Positions 51,296-60,596 of a stretch of 64,000 bases of DNA are shown here, in pieces. The notes below the pieces were generated by a model, which ran no database searches, was not told the origin of the DNA, and saw only the letters and a list, made by a program, of their open reading frames with translations. Position numbers and translations under genes: made by a program. Where the stretch lies: positions 1 through 64,000 of the forward strand of contig NZ_VYQF01000004.1 in NCBI RefSeq assembly GCF_008710285.1, read 5' to 3'. The DNA is from Ginsengibacter hankyongi. GTDB lineage: Bacteria; Bacteroidota; Bacteroidia; Chitinophagales; Chitinophagaceae. Position 1 is the stretch's first letter. Each line of letters begins with the position of its first letter.

Positions 51296-54049
51296 ATGAA
51301 CAAGAATATCGGGTCAGAAAAATATGTATACTTCTTTGGCGGTAATAAAGCTGATGGCAATGAGTCAATGAAAAACCTGTTAGGTGGCAAGGGTGCTAAT
51401 CTTGCGGAAATGGCAGGTCATCCAAAACTTCGTTTACCGGTTCCTCCCGGGTTTACCGTTACTACAGAAGTTTGCACTTATTATTATCAAAACAAAAAAA
51501 CCTATCCCAAAACTTTAAAGCTGGAGTTGGAAACAGCGCTGGCTAAAATGGAAAAACTAACGGGCAAAAAATTTGGTGACGAAAAAAATCCGCTATTGGT
51601 GTCCATTCGATCCGGCGCACGGCGTTCAATGCCGGGCATGATGGAAACTGTATTGAATGTTGGGCTTAATGAAAAAACTATTAAAGGAATTATTGCGCAA
51701 AGCGGCGATGAGCGTTTTGCTTATGATGCTTATCGAAGATTAATTATGATGTATGCAGATGTTGTAATGGAAAAAGGTGATGGAGCAGAAGTGAAGAATG
51801 GAAAAGGAATTCGCAAAATGCTGGATGAAAAACTGGAACATATCAAAAAAACAAAGGGGTATGCAAGTGATACTGACCTTACGGTGGCAGAACTGAAAGA
51901 GTTGGTAAAAGATTACAAGCAAACAGTAAAAGAAGTTTTGGGCAGCGATTTTCCTGATGATCCATGGAAACAGCTCTGGGGCGGCATTGGGGCAGTTTTC
52001 AGTAGCTGGAATGGAAAAAGGGCAATAGAATATCGCCGTATAGAAAAGATACCCGATGAATGGGGAACTGCAGTAAATGTGCAGGCAATGGTATTTGGCA
52101 ACATGGGTAACGATAGCTGCACTGGTGTAGCTTTTACAAGAAACCCAGGTACAGGCGAAAATAAATTTTATGGTGAATATTTAGTAAATGCGCAAGGTGA
52201 AGATGTAGTGGCCGGTATAAGAACGCCTGCTCCCGCTAATGAGTACTCGAAGAATGCGCAAAGCAAACAGTTTAAAACATTGGAAAAAACAATGCCTGCT
52301 CTCTATAAAGAATTATTCAGTTACCAGAAGAGATTGGAGCAACATTATAAAGACATGCAGGATATTGAGTTCACCATCGAAAAGGGAAAACTTTATATGC
52401 TTCAATGCCGCGTTGGAAAAAGGAACGGTATTGCGGCAGTAAGAATGGCTACAGAAATGTATGCGGAAAAACTTATTGATGCAAAAACTGCAGTGAGCAG
52501 GGTTGCGCCTAACCAATTAGTGGAATTATTATTACCAATGCTTGATCCAAAAGCTGAACTATTAAATACAGTAATTGCAAAAGGTCTACCCGCCGGTCCG
52601 GGTGGTGCCAAAGGACGTGCGGTATTCTCTTCCAGTGAAGCAGTAGAATGGGCACACAGGGGCGAAAAAGTAATTCTTGTTCGTGAGGAAACATCACCTG
52701 AAGATGTAGATGGCATGCATGAAGCTGAAGCGATCTTAACTACAAAAGGCGGAATGACATCGCACGCGGCATTGGTTGCAAGAGGCTGGGGTAAATGTTG
52801 TATAGTAGGTTGTAGTGATATTGAGATACATCACGACACAAAAACTTTTCATGCAAAAAATGGAGCGGTCATTAGAGAAGGCGACTGGCTTACTTTAAAT
52901 GGAACTAAGGGTTTGGTATATGAAGGCAGTTTACCGTTAGTAGCCATTAATCTCGATAAAAATGCGTCTTACAACAACCTTATGAAACTGGTTGATAACA
53001 TAAAACAGATTGGTGTTCGTGCCAATTCAGAAACGCCGGAAGATGCCGCACAGGCTTTAAAATTTGGAGCCGAAGGAATCGGGTTGTTCCGCACCGAGCA
53101 TATGTTTTATGGTGCCGGAAGTGAACAACCATTATTTCTGCTGCGAAAAATGATTGTAAGTAAAACTATTGAAGAAAGACAACAGGCGCTGGCCGAATTA
53201 TACATCCATGTAAAAAAAGATATCAAAAATACCTTGAAGGTAATGAATGGATATCCTGTTACGATTCGTCTATTAGATCCGCCTTTGCACGAATTTGTTC
53301 CCCACAATAAAGAAAAATTACTTCAACTCAGTAAAGAACTTGGTATTAGCATGAGCATTTTAAGAAGAAGGGTATTGGCATTGCATGAAAATAATCCGAT
53401 GCTCGGTCACCGTGGGGTACGCCTTGGCGTTAGTTACCCGGAAATAACTGAAATGCAGGTGAGGGCCATATTCGAGGCCACAGCTGAATTGATTAAATCC
53501 GGTAAGAGAGCGTTCCCTGAGATCATGGTTCCGGTTACCTGTACCGTAAACGAACTCATACATCAGAAAAAAATTGTTGACAGAGTTTATAAAGAAGTAT
53601 GTGAGAAAACAAAAATGCAGAGGATTCCGTATCTCTATGGTACGATGATCGAAATACCAAGAGCAGCAATAAGAGCTGATCGCATGGCAGAAGTTGCTGA
53701 CTTCTTTAGCTTTGGTACAAATGATCTTACACAAATGAGTTTTGGATTCAGCCGTGATGATATCGGTGGATTTTTGCCAAATTATCTTGATCTGAAAATA
53801 TTGAAGGATGATCCATTTCAAACAATTGACCAGGATGGAGTAGGGGAACTAATAAAAATAGGAACTGAAAGAGGCCGCAAAACAAAACCCCAGCTTAAGG
53901 TGGGTATTTGCGGGGAACATGGGGGTGATGCCGAGAGTGTAAAATTCTGCCACCGCATTGGAATGAACTATGTAAGTTGTTCACCCTTCCGTGTGCCAAT
54001 AGCAAGGCTGGCAGCAGCTCATGCGGCAATAGAATCTCCACGGAAATGA
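51296..54049 (+). CDS. ppdK: pyruvate phosphate dikinase
   Basis: A 917-residue cytoplasmic enzyme that interconverts pyruvate, ATP and phosphate with phosphoenolpyruvate, AMP and pyrophosphate. The nucleotide domain shows LLGGKGANLAEM and SIRSGARRSMPGMMETVLNV; the swivelling domain has the phospho-histidine in GGMTSHAALVARGWGKCC; the C-terminal barrel has GEHGGDAESVKFCHRIGMNY with the catalytic Cys region ending VSCSPFRVP. Length is normal to slightly long. It has its own promoter and a strong terminator. With tryptophanase and PFOR nearby it can link pyruvate to PEP. Confidence 0.97.
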   Translation: MNKNIGSEKYVYFFGGNKADGNESMKNLLGGKGANLAEMAGHPKLRLPVPPGFTVTTEVCTYYYQNKKTYPKTLKLELETALAKMEKLTGKKFGDEKNPLLVSIRSGARRSMPGMMETVLNVGLNEKTIKGIIAQSGDERFAYDAYRRLIMMYADVVMEKGDGAEVKNGKGIRKMLDEKLEHIKKTKGYASDTDLTVAELKELVKDYKQTVKEVLGSDFPDDPWKQLWGGIGAVFSSWNGKRAIEYRRIEKIPDEWGTAVNVQAMVFGNMGNDSCTGVAFTRNPGTGENKFYGEYLVNAQGEDVVAGIRTPAPANEYSKNAQSKQFKTLEKTMPALYKELFSYQKRLEQHYKDMQDIEFTIEKGKLYMLQCRVGKRNGIAAVRMATEMYAEKLIDAKTAVSRVAPNQLVELLLPMLDPKAELLNTVIAKGLPAGPGGAKGRAVFSSSEAVEWAHRGEKVILVREETSPEDVDGMHEAEAILTTKGGMTSHAALVARGWGKCCIVGCSDIEIHHDTKTFHAKNGAVIREGDWLTLNGTKGLVYEGSLPLVAINLDKNASYNNLMKLVDNIKQIGVRANSETPEDAAQALKFGAEGIGLFRTEHMFYGAGSEQPLFLLRKMIVSKTIEERQQALAELYIHVKKDIKNTLKVMNGYPVTIRLLDPPLHEFVPHNKEKLLQLSKELGISMSILRRRVLALHENNPMLGHRGVRLGVSYPEITEMQVRAIFEATAELIKSGKRAFPEIMVPVTCTVNELIHQKKIVDRVYKEVCEKTKMQRIPYLYGTMIEIPRAAIRADRMAEVADFFSFGTNDLTQMSFGFSRDDIGGFLPNYLDLKILKDDPFQTIDQDGVGELIKIGTERGRKTKPQLKVGICGEHGGDAESVKFCHRIGMNYVSCSPFRVPIARLAAAHAAIESPRK

Positions 54050-54067
54050 AATGGACCTGATAACTAG

Positions 54068-54109
54068 GAAGGATACACGAAAATTTTGTTTTCGTATATC
54101 CTTCTTTTA
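54068..54109 (+). terminator. rho-independent terminator of ppdK
   Basis: GAAGGATA-C-ACGAAAA pairs with TTTTCGT-A-TATCCTTC through a long stem, followed by TTTTAT. It starts 19 bp after the ppdK stop codon. Confidence 0.9.
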
Positions 54110-54142
54110 TTAATCAAACCTCATGAAAACTATTTTCAGGAA

Positions 54143-54186
54143 ATGATTAAAATCATATTTAGTAATATTTTACTTAACTACTTTTA
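54143..54186 (+). promoter_or_regulatory. tnaA promoter with FNR/CRP-like site
   Basis: ATGATTAAAATCAT (54143-54156) with TTTCAGGAA just before it, a sequence also found next to the nuoA site. A likely -7 box TACTTTTA starts at 54179, 23 bp after the site; tnaA begins about 135 bp further on. Confidence 0.55.
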
Positions 54187-54320
54187 ATTATAAATTCATT
54201 CATGAGCATCTGGAAAAATATTATCAGGAAACCCAGCTAATTGCTCCACTCATTTTACTCCTTAAGTATTCAATTTATTATAAACATTTACCGGTAGTAA
54301 TACTAATTAATTATTCATGT

Positions 54321-55694
54321 ATGAACACAATCATAGAACCATTTCGGATTAAATCCGTTGAACCCATTTATTTTAACAATAAAGAAGAACGTATTGCCAT
54401 TTTAAAAAAGGCATTTTATAATCCTTTCCTGATTCATTCAAATGATGTTTTGATTGATCTGCTGACTGACAGCGGCACCAGTGCCATGAGCAGCAATCAA
54501 TGGGCGGGCATCATGCAGGGGGATGAATCTTATGCTGGGAGTCCCAGTTTTTTTCGTTTTGAGGAAACTATACAACAACTTACAGGGTTGCCTTTTGTGA
54601 TACCTACGCACCAGGGAAGAGCATCGGAAAAAATCCTTTTCAGCATCCTTGGGGGGAAAGGTAAATATATTGTAAGCAATACGTTGTTTGATACAACCCG
54701 TGCCAATATTGATTTTTCAGGAGCGGAAGGAGTTGACCTAATATGTGAAGAAGGGAAATATCCAACGATTCCCGCACCATTTAAGGGAAATATGGATACT
54801 GGGTTATTTGAAAAATTCATTGCAGAAAAAGGAGCAGCTAATATTTCCGCATGTATTATCACAGTAACCAACAATTCCGGTGGAGGGCAGCCTGTAAGTA
54901 TGGCCAACATCAGGGAAATAAAAAATATTTGTGTTGAATTTAATATCCCACTTTTTATAGATGCCTGCAGGTTTGCTGAAAATTCTTATTTCATCAAATT
55001 GAGGGAGGAAGGCTATGCGGATAAATCTGTTACTGAAATAGCCAAAGAACTTTTTTCCTATGCTGATGGTTGTACCATGAGTGCTAAAAAAGACGCCTTT
55101 GCAAATATTGGTGGTTTTCTTGCCATGCATAATGAACAACTTGCAAAGGAATGCCGTAATCTTTTGATTATGACGGAAGGCTTTCCAACTTATGGAGGGC
55201 TTGCGGGGCGTGATCTTGAAGCCATTGCAATCGGATTGCGTGAAGTGTTGGATGAACATTACCTGCAATATCGAATCCGTAGTATTGAATACCTCACGAA
55301 TAAATTGATTGATGTTGGTGTGCCCGTGATGCAGCCTGCCGGTGGTCACGCAGTATATATTGATGCAAAGGCATTTCTTAACCATATTCCGGTTGATCAA
55401 TATCCCGGACAAGCGTTGGTTGGTGCATTATATGTTGAAGGTGGAATCCGAAGTGTTGAAATTGGTTCCTTGATGTTTGGAAAGTATGATGAAGATGGAA
55501 AATTAATTCCCTCGCAAATGGAATTAGTTCGTCTTGCAATTCCAAGAAGAGTATATACACAAAGCCATATCGATTATGTGGCAGAAGTAATCATTGAAGT
55601 TTTCAATAAGAGAAATGAAATAAAAGGATTAAAAATTATTGAAGAAGCATCAACGCTCAGGCATTTTACTGCAAAGCTTGAAACTATTAATTAA
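54321..55694 (+). CDS. tnaA: tryptophanase (beta-eliminating lyase)
   Basis: A 457-residue pyridoxal-phosphate enzyme of the tryptophanase/tyrosine phenol-lyase family that cleaves tryptophan to indole, pyruvate and ammonia. Motifs: IDLLTDSGTSAMSSNQWAG, PTHQGRASE, NNSGGGQPVSMANI, and SAKKDAFANIGG with the Schiff-base Lys. At the place where tyrosine phenol-lyases carry the substrate-specific Arg (SMERG), this protein reads SVEIGS, as in tryptophanase (AVEIGS), which favours tryptophanase. Some parts, such as SNQWAG, are closer to tyrosine phenol-lyase, so the substrate call is likely but not certain. A truncated second start lies just downstream. Confidence 0.85.
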   Translation: MNTIIEPFRIKSVEPIYFNNKEERIAILKKAFYNPFLIHSNDVLIDLLTDSGTSAMSSNQWAGIMQGDESYAGSPSFFRFEETIQQLTGLPFVIPTHQGRASEKILFSILGGKGKYIVSNTLFDTTRANIDFSGAEGVDLICEEGKYPTIPAPFKGNMDTGLFEKFIAEKGAANISACIITVTNNSGGGQPVSMANIREIKNICVEFNIPLFIDACRFAENSYFIKLREEGYADKSVTEIAKELFSYADGCTMSAKKDAFANIGGFLAMHNEQLAKECRNLLIMTEGFPTYGGLAGRDLEAIAIGLREVLDEHYLQYRIRSIEYLTNKLIDVGVPVMQPAGGHAVYIDAKAFLNHIPVDQYPGQALVGALYVEGGIRSVEIGSLMFGKYDEDGKLIPSQMELVRLAIPRRVYTQSHIDYVAEVIIEVFNKRNEIKGLKIIEEASTLRHFTAKLETIN

Positions 55695-55713
55695 TTCAGC
55701 AAAAGAAATAGAA

Positions 55714-55773
55714 ATGAAAAAAATTATAAAAAGAAGCTGGGCCGAACCTTATAAAATAAAAATGGTGGAGTTG
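55714..55773 (+). pseudogene. 5-prime remnant of a second tryptophanase-family gene
   Basis: The frame starts MKKIIKRSWAEPYKIKMVE, the characteristic beginning of tryptophanase/tyrosine phenol-lyase proteins of a different subgroup (RSWAEPYKIKMVEP), and loses similarity after about 19 residues. It lies 20 bp after tnaA and abuts the end of the convergent DHOD-like gene. Confidence 0.6.
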
Positions 55774-55797
55774 CTCGATTCTTTCTGTCATGCTACT

Positions 55798-56787
55798 TTA
55801 TTTAACTCCTTCCAGTATTTTAATATAATTGGCCCTTTGATAAGCAGTAGGGTCAGAAATTTTTTGCTGGCTCATATTCCCTTTAAATGAATTAATATCA
55901 TCATAGCCCATCATATACATCCATTCCTGTAATTCCTTGTTCATAGTTTTTAAATAAGGAATATCATTTTTATATAAAGAAGAAGCTGTCATCACTACAT
56001 CAGCACCGGCAAGTATATATTTTATTACTTCAACAGCGCTTTGTACACCGGTAGTAGCAGCAAGTGAAAGATCTACTTTTCCATACAATAAACCAATCCA
56101 TAATAATGGCAACCTTATCTCATTAGATTCGCTATAATTCAAATCAGTTTTAATAATCATTTCATTGATATCAAAATCAGGTTGATAGAAGCGATTGAAT
56201 AAAACCAGTGCATCTGCGCCCGCCTTTTTCATCCGCAATGACATATTCCCCATAGCGCTGAAATAAGGACTTAATTTTACAGCAACAGGAATTTTTACGG
56301 TATGCTTTATGGATTCAATAATATTCAGATAGCGGTGTTCTACCTCTGCAGAAGACATACTTATTTCCCCGGGAATGAAAAATATATTTACTTCAATAGC
56401 ATCAGCACCGGCCTGTTCCATTTGCTTTGAATAATTAATCCATCCTTCATTGGTAATGCCATTTAAGCTGCCGATAACTGGAACGTGTACACGTTCTTTT
56501 GCTTTGCGTATATTCTCAAGGTAATCATCAACACCTACATTAAAATCATTAAGGTTGGGGAAATAGTCTAATGCTTCCGCAGACGAATTATTGGTTTTGG
56601 ACATTACAAATTTTAACCTGGCTTCTTCTTTTCGTATCTGTTCTTCAAACAACGAAAACAATACGACAGCGCCTGCGCCATTATCTTCCATCTTCACAAT
56701 ATTATCTGTTTTCTCGGATAAGGTGCAGGCGGATACTACAATTGGCGAATCCAATTTAAGTCCCATGTAGGTTGAATGTATTTTCAT
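55798..56787 (-). CDS. dihydroorotate dehydrogenase-like protein
   Basis: A 329-residue FMN-binding TIM-barrel protein. I start at MKIHSTYMGLKLDSPIVVSA, because the 40 residues upstream are encoded by a hairpin repeat (CLPSGRQV) and unrelated sequence. Barrel motifs are seen in ALVLFNRFYQPDF, VPVIGSLNGIT, GADAIEVNIFF and VAVKLSPYFSA, typical of the dihydroorotate-dehydrogenase-like family often found with PFOR genes. True pyrimidine synthesis is not implied; PreA-like activity on an unknown substrate is possible. It lies downstream of nifJ on the same strand and may share its transcript. Confidence 0.8.
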   Translation of the reverse strand: MKIHSTYMGLKLDSPIVVSACTLSEKTDNIVKMEDNGAGAVVLFSLFEEQIRKEEARLKFVMSKTNNSSAEALDYFPNLNDFNVGVDDYLENIRKAKERVHVPVIGSLNGITNEGWINYSKQMEQAGADAIEVNIFFIPGEISMSSAEVEHRYLNIIESIKHTVKIPVAVKLSPYFSAMGNMSLRMKKAGADALVLFNRFYQPDFDINEMIIKTDLNYSESNEIRLPLLWIGLLYGKVDLSLAATTGVQSAVEVIKYILAGADVVMTASSLYKNDIPYLKTMNKELQEWMYMMGYDDINSFKGNMSQQKISDPTAYQRANYIKILEGVK

Positions 56788-56826
56788 GTGCTTATATCTT
56801 TTGACTAAAACTATTTTGTTTAAATA

Positions 56827-56854
56827 CACCTGCCTGCCCGAAGGCAGACAGGTG
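56827..56854. repeat. hairpin repeat between nifJ and DHOD-like gene
   Basis: CACCTGCCTGCC pairs with GGCAGACAGGTG (one mismatch) around CGAA. This is the CCTGCC-type repeat often found in Bacteroidota; read in frame it yields CLPSGRQV. It sits 40 bp upstream of the DHOD-like start. Confidence 0.8.
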
Positions 56855-56918
56855 GTCTCCTCGTTGATTTGGTTAATCCTCCATAAGCTTATATGGAGGT
56901 TGCACAAGTCAAATATTC

Positions 56919-59900
56919 TTATTTTCCAACTGGAACAAAATCACTTGCTTTCTTTGTTGCCAGTTCTTCGTAAGTTTTCCATTTCAGGTTCACCAAGTCC
57001 TGCGCTTGTTTCATCAACCTATCTGCTGCTTCAGGATTTGTTATCGTCAAAACTTTATATCTTAATTCATTGTATGCATAATCTTTTAATGCCATATTTG
57101 GCCTTGGTGAATCCAGTACAAATGGATTTTGATTTTTCTTTCTTAGGATAGGATTATATCTCAGCAAAGGCCAGTGTCCGCTGGCAACTGCTTTGTGTTG
57201 CTGGTCTAATCCATTTTTCAGATCATATCCATGAGCGATACAATGGCTGTAGGCAAGGATAATTGAAGGTCCGTCATAAGCTTCGGCTTCCCGCATTGCT
57301 AATAATGTTTGTTGTGGATTAGCACCAAAGGCCACTCTTGCCACATACACATTGCCGTAAGAAATAGCTTGCATCGCCAAATCTTTTTTACCACCGCTTT
57401 TACCACCTGCCGCAAATTTTGCCGTTGCTGCTGTTGGTGTTGATTTTGAAGATTGACCACCTGTATTTGAATACACTTCTGTATCGAGTACTAAAATATT
57501 TATGTTTCTTCCGCTGGCCAATGCATGATCCAACCCTCCATAACCAATATCATAAGCCCATCCATCGCCACCTACTAACCATACACTGCGGCGAACCAGT
57601 TGATCAGCTACTGATAAAAGAAGATTGGCTGCAGATGACGTCATTGTTTTCAATTTTTCTTTTAATCCATCCACTCTTTGATGTTGCAGAACCAATTCTG
57701 ATTCTAATGTTTGTTTAGCATCTAATATTTCCTTTACATCAGCTTCGCCTAATTCATCTTTTAATTCTAATAACAATTGCCTTGCAACATTCAATTGTTT
57801 ATCCGCGGTAACACGCATGCCCAATCCAAACTCTGCATTGTCTTCAAACAAAGAGTTGCTCCATGCCGGTCCACGGCCTTCTTTATTTATTGACCATGGA
57901 GTTGTCGGCAGATTACCACCATAAATAGATGAACAACCAGTTGCATTTGCAATTAATAAACGATCGCCAAATAATTGTGATAGCAATTTTAAGTAAGGCG
58001 TTTCTCCGCAACCGGCGCACGCTCCTGAAAATTCAAATAATGGCTCTAAGAATTGTGCACCGTGTACAGTAGAGAAGTCAATTTTTGAACGGTCGTTCCA
58101 GGAAATGTCTTCAAAGAATTCAATATTGGCTTTTTCCTGTTCGAGTATGGGTTCTTTTTCGCCCATATTGATAGCCTTACGATTACGGTTAGACGGATCT
58201 GTTGCCGGGCAAACTTCCACACATAAATTACAACCGGTACAATCTTCTACATACACCTGCAATGAATATTGTGTTTCAGGGAAACCTCTTGCATTGATCG
58301 GCGCTGATTTGAATTCCTGCGGTGCTTTTTTCAAATTATCCTTGTGATAGAACTTAGCTCGTATTACACTGTGCGGACATACATAGGCACAGTTGCCGCA
58401 TTGTATACACAGATCGGGCTCCCATAAAGGCACCAGGTCAGAAACATTTCTTTTTTCCCATTGAGTAGTACCACTTGGATAAGTACCATCATTTGGCATC
58501 ATACTTACGGCTAACTGATCGCCATGATCTGCCATCATTACTGCGGTAACATTTTTCACAAAGTCAGGCGCTTTAGCAGATACCGTTAGTAAGTTATGAT
58601 CAGCAGCAGAAACATTTTTTGGATAATCCACTTCATATAAATTCGCAAGGGTTGCGTCCACCGCTAAAAAGTTCTGATCAATTACTTTTTGGCCTTTCTT
58701 GAAATATGTTTTTTCAATTGCTTTTTTTATTTGTTTAATGGCATCTTCTTTCGGTAATACACCTGATAAAGCAAAATAGCATGTTTGCATGATGGTATTG
58801 ATACGTCCACTCATGCCTGTTTCTCTTGCCACTGTTGTCGCATCAATTACATAAAATTTTATTTTTTTATCAATGATACTTTTCTGTACCTGTCCCGTTA
58901 GTTTACTCCACACTTCGTCTTTGTCATAAGGGCTGTTTAGTAAGAATGTGGCACCTTCACCTGCAAAGGCCAGCATTTCTACTTTTTCTGTAAAGTTGAA
59001 CTGGTGGCATGCAATAAAATCTGCTTTTGAAATTAAATAGGGCGCTCTTATTGGCTTTGGTCCAAAACGTAAATGAGATACTGTTCTTGCGCCCGATTTT
59101 TTAGAATCATATACAAAATATCCCTGTGCATATAAGCTGGTATTCTCACCTATAATTTTGATGGTATTTTTATTAGCACCAACAGTTCCATCAGAGCCTA
59201 ATCCAAAAAATAATCCCTGTCTCCATGCTGATTCATCTAATTTATAAGATGGATCATATTCAAGACTTGTGAATGTTACATCATCATTAATACCAATAGT
59301 GAATCCATTTTTAGGATGATCTTTTTTCAATTCATCATATATTCCTTTCACCATCGCCGGTGTAAATTCCTTAGATGAAAGGCCATAACGGCCGCCAACA
59401 ATGTTCGGTAATCTTTTCAGTTTTCCCTGTTGCAATGCATCCACCAATGTTGATAAAACATCCTGGTACATTGGTTCACCGGCGGCACCGGATTCTTTTG
59501 TTCTGTCTAATACAGCAATTGATTTTACAGTTGGCGGCAACACTCTAATTAAATATTCTAATGAGAAAGGCCTGTATAACCTAACGGTGATAACACCGGT
59601 TTTTTCTGCGACTGCATTTAAGGCATTGACAGTTTCAGAAACAGTTTCACTTCCGGAACCCATGATGATGATTATTTGTTCTGCATCAGCAGCGCCGGTA
59701 TATTCAAACAGTTCGTATTTTCTTCCCGTCATTTTTTCAAAATCGTTCATCACTTCTTCAACAATGCCTGGCATACTATTGTAAAACTTATTTACAGTTT
59801 CTCTTCCCTGGAAATAAACGTCAGGGTTTTGTGCTGTTCCTCTTATGAATGGATGTTCAGGATTCAAACCTCTTTTACGGTGAGCAATAACCAGATCATC

Positions 59901-60575
59901 CGGTATCATTGATTTTATTTGTTCATCGCTTAACAGTTCCAGTTTATTTACTTCATGTGAAGTACGGAAACCATCAAAAAAATGTACAATAGGAATTCTT
60001 GATTTTAAAGTAGCAACCTGTGCTATCAACGCAAAGTCATGCGCTTCCTGAACGCTGGCAGAGCTCAACATAGCAAAGCCGGTAGTTCTTGCTGCCATTA
60101 CATCCTGGTGGTCACCAAAGATGGATAAGCCCTGTGTTGCTAATGAGCGTGCTGCAACATGAAAAACAGCAGGTGTTAACTCGCCGGCAATTTTATACAT
60201 GTTGGGCAACATCAGCATTAAACCTTGTGACGCAGTAAACGTTGTAGTGAGTGAACCGGTTTGTAATGCACCATGCACTGTACCTGCTGCACCGCCTTCA
60301 CTCTGCATTTCAATAACATCGGGAACATTACCCCAGATATTTTTTATTCCTTTTGAAGCCCATTCATCTGCGAGTTCAGCCATGGTGGATGATGGCGTAA
60401 TTGGATAGATGGCACAAACTTCGTTTACCCTGTAAGCTACATAAGCCGCTGCTTCATTTCCATCTATTGTTGCGATCAATTTTTTATTAACTGCCATCAA
60501 CGGTTCACCCGATACGTCTGACTTTTGCGGAACACTACGGCTTTCTTTTAAAATTGGTGTTATACTATTTTCCAT
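56919..60575 (-). CDS. nifJ: pyruvate:ferredoxin (flavodoxin) oxidoreductase
   Basis: A 1218-residue homodimeric-type PFOR that converts pyruvate and CoA to acetyl-CoA and CO2, reducing ferredoxin. Order of domains: a 25-residue leader then TPP-dependent domain I (YPITPSSTMAEL), domain II with GSGSETVSETVNAL, ferredoxin domain with CIQCGNCAYVCPHSVI and CTGCNLCVEVCPATD, and the TPP-binding domain with ACAGCGETPYLK, GGDGWAYDIGYGGLDH and YSNTGGQSSKSTPT. All four domains are complete and the length is slightly above the usual 1170-1190. It is the second gene after the GltD-like flavoprotein (21-bp gap), so both are one transcription unit. Confidence 0.96.
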   Translation of the reverse strand: MENSITPILKESRSVPQKSDVSGEPLMAVNKKLIATIDGNEAAAYVAYRVNEVCAIYPITPSSTMAELADEWASKGIKNIWGNVPDVIEMQSEGGAAGTVHGALQTGSLTTTFTASQGLMLMLPNMYKIAGELTPAVFHVAARSLATQGLSIFGDHQDVMAARTTGFAMLSSASVQEAHDFALIAQVATLKSRIPIVHFFDGFRTSHEVNKLELLSDEQIKSMIPDDLVIAHRKRGLNPEHPFIRGTAQNPDVYFQGRETVNKFYNSMPGIVEEVMNDFEKMTGRKYELFEYTGAADAEQIIIIMGSGSETVSETVNALNAVAEKTGVITVRLYRPFSLEYLIRVLPPTVKSIAVLDRTKESGAAGEPMYQDVLSTLVDALQQGKLKRLPNIVGGRYGLSSKEFTPAMVKGIYDELKKDHPKNGFTIGINDDVTFTSLEYDPSYKLDESAWRQGLFFGLGSDGTVGANKNTIKIIGENTSLYAQGYFVYDSKKSGARTVSHLRFGPKPIRAPYLISKADFIACHQFNFTEKVEMLAFAGEGATFLLNSPYDKDEVWSKLTGQVQKSIIDKKIKFYVIDATTVARETGMSGRINTIMQTCYFALSGVLPKEDAIKQIKKAIEKTYFKKGQKVIDQNFLAVDATLANLYEVDYPKNVSAADHNLLTVSAKAPDFVKNVTAVMMADHGDQLAVSMMPNDGTYPSGTTQWEKRNVSDLVPLWEPDLCIQCGNCAYVCPHSVIRAKFYHKDNLKKAPQEFKSAPINARGFPETQYSLQVYVEDCTGCNLCVEVCPATDPSNRNRKAINMGEKEPILEQEKANIEFFEDISWNDRSKIDFSTVHGAQFLEPLFEFSGACAGCGETPYLKLLSQLFGDRLLIANATGCSSIYGGNLPTTPWSINKEGRGPAWSNSLFEDNAEFGLGMRVTADKQLNVARQLLLELKDELGEADVKEILDAKQTLESELVLQHQRVDGLKEKLKTMTSSAANLLLSVADQLVRRSVWLVGGDGWAYDIGYGGLDHALASGRNINILVLDTEVYSNTGGQSSKSTPTAATAKFAAGGKSGGKKDLAMQAISYGNVYVARVAFGANPQQTLLAMREAEAYDGPSIILAYSHCIAHGYDLKNGLDQQHKAVASGHWPLLRYNPILRKKNQNPFVLDSPRPNMALKDYAYNELRYKVLTITNPEAADRLMKQAQDLVNLKWKTYEELATKKASDFVPVGK

Positions 60576-60596
60576 TTTTAATAAATTATTAAATTG

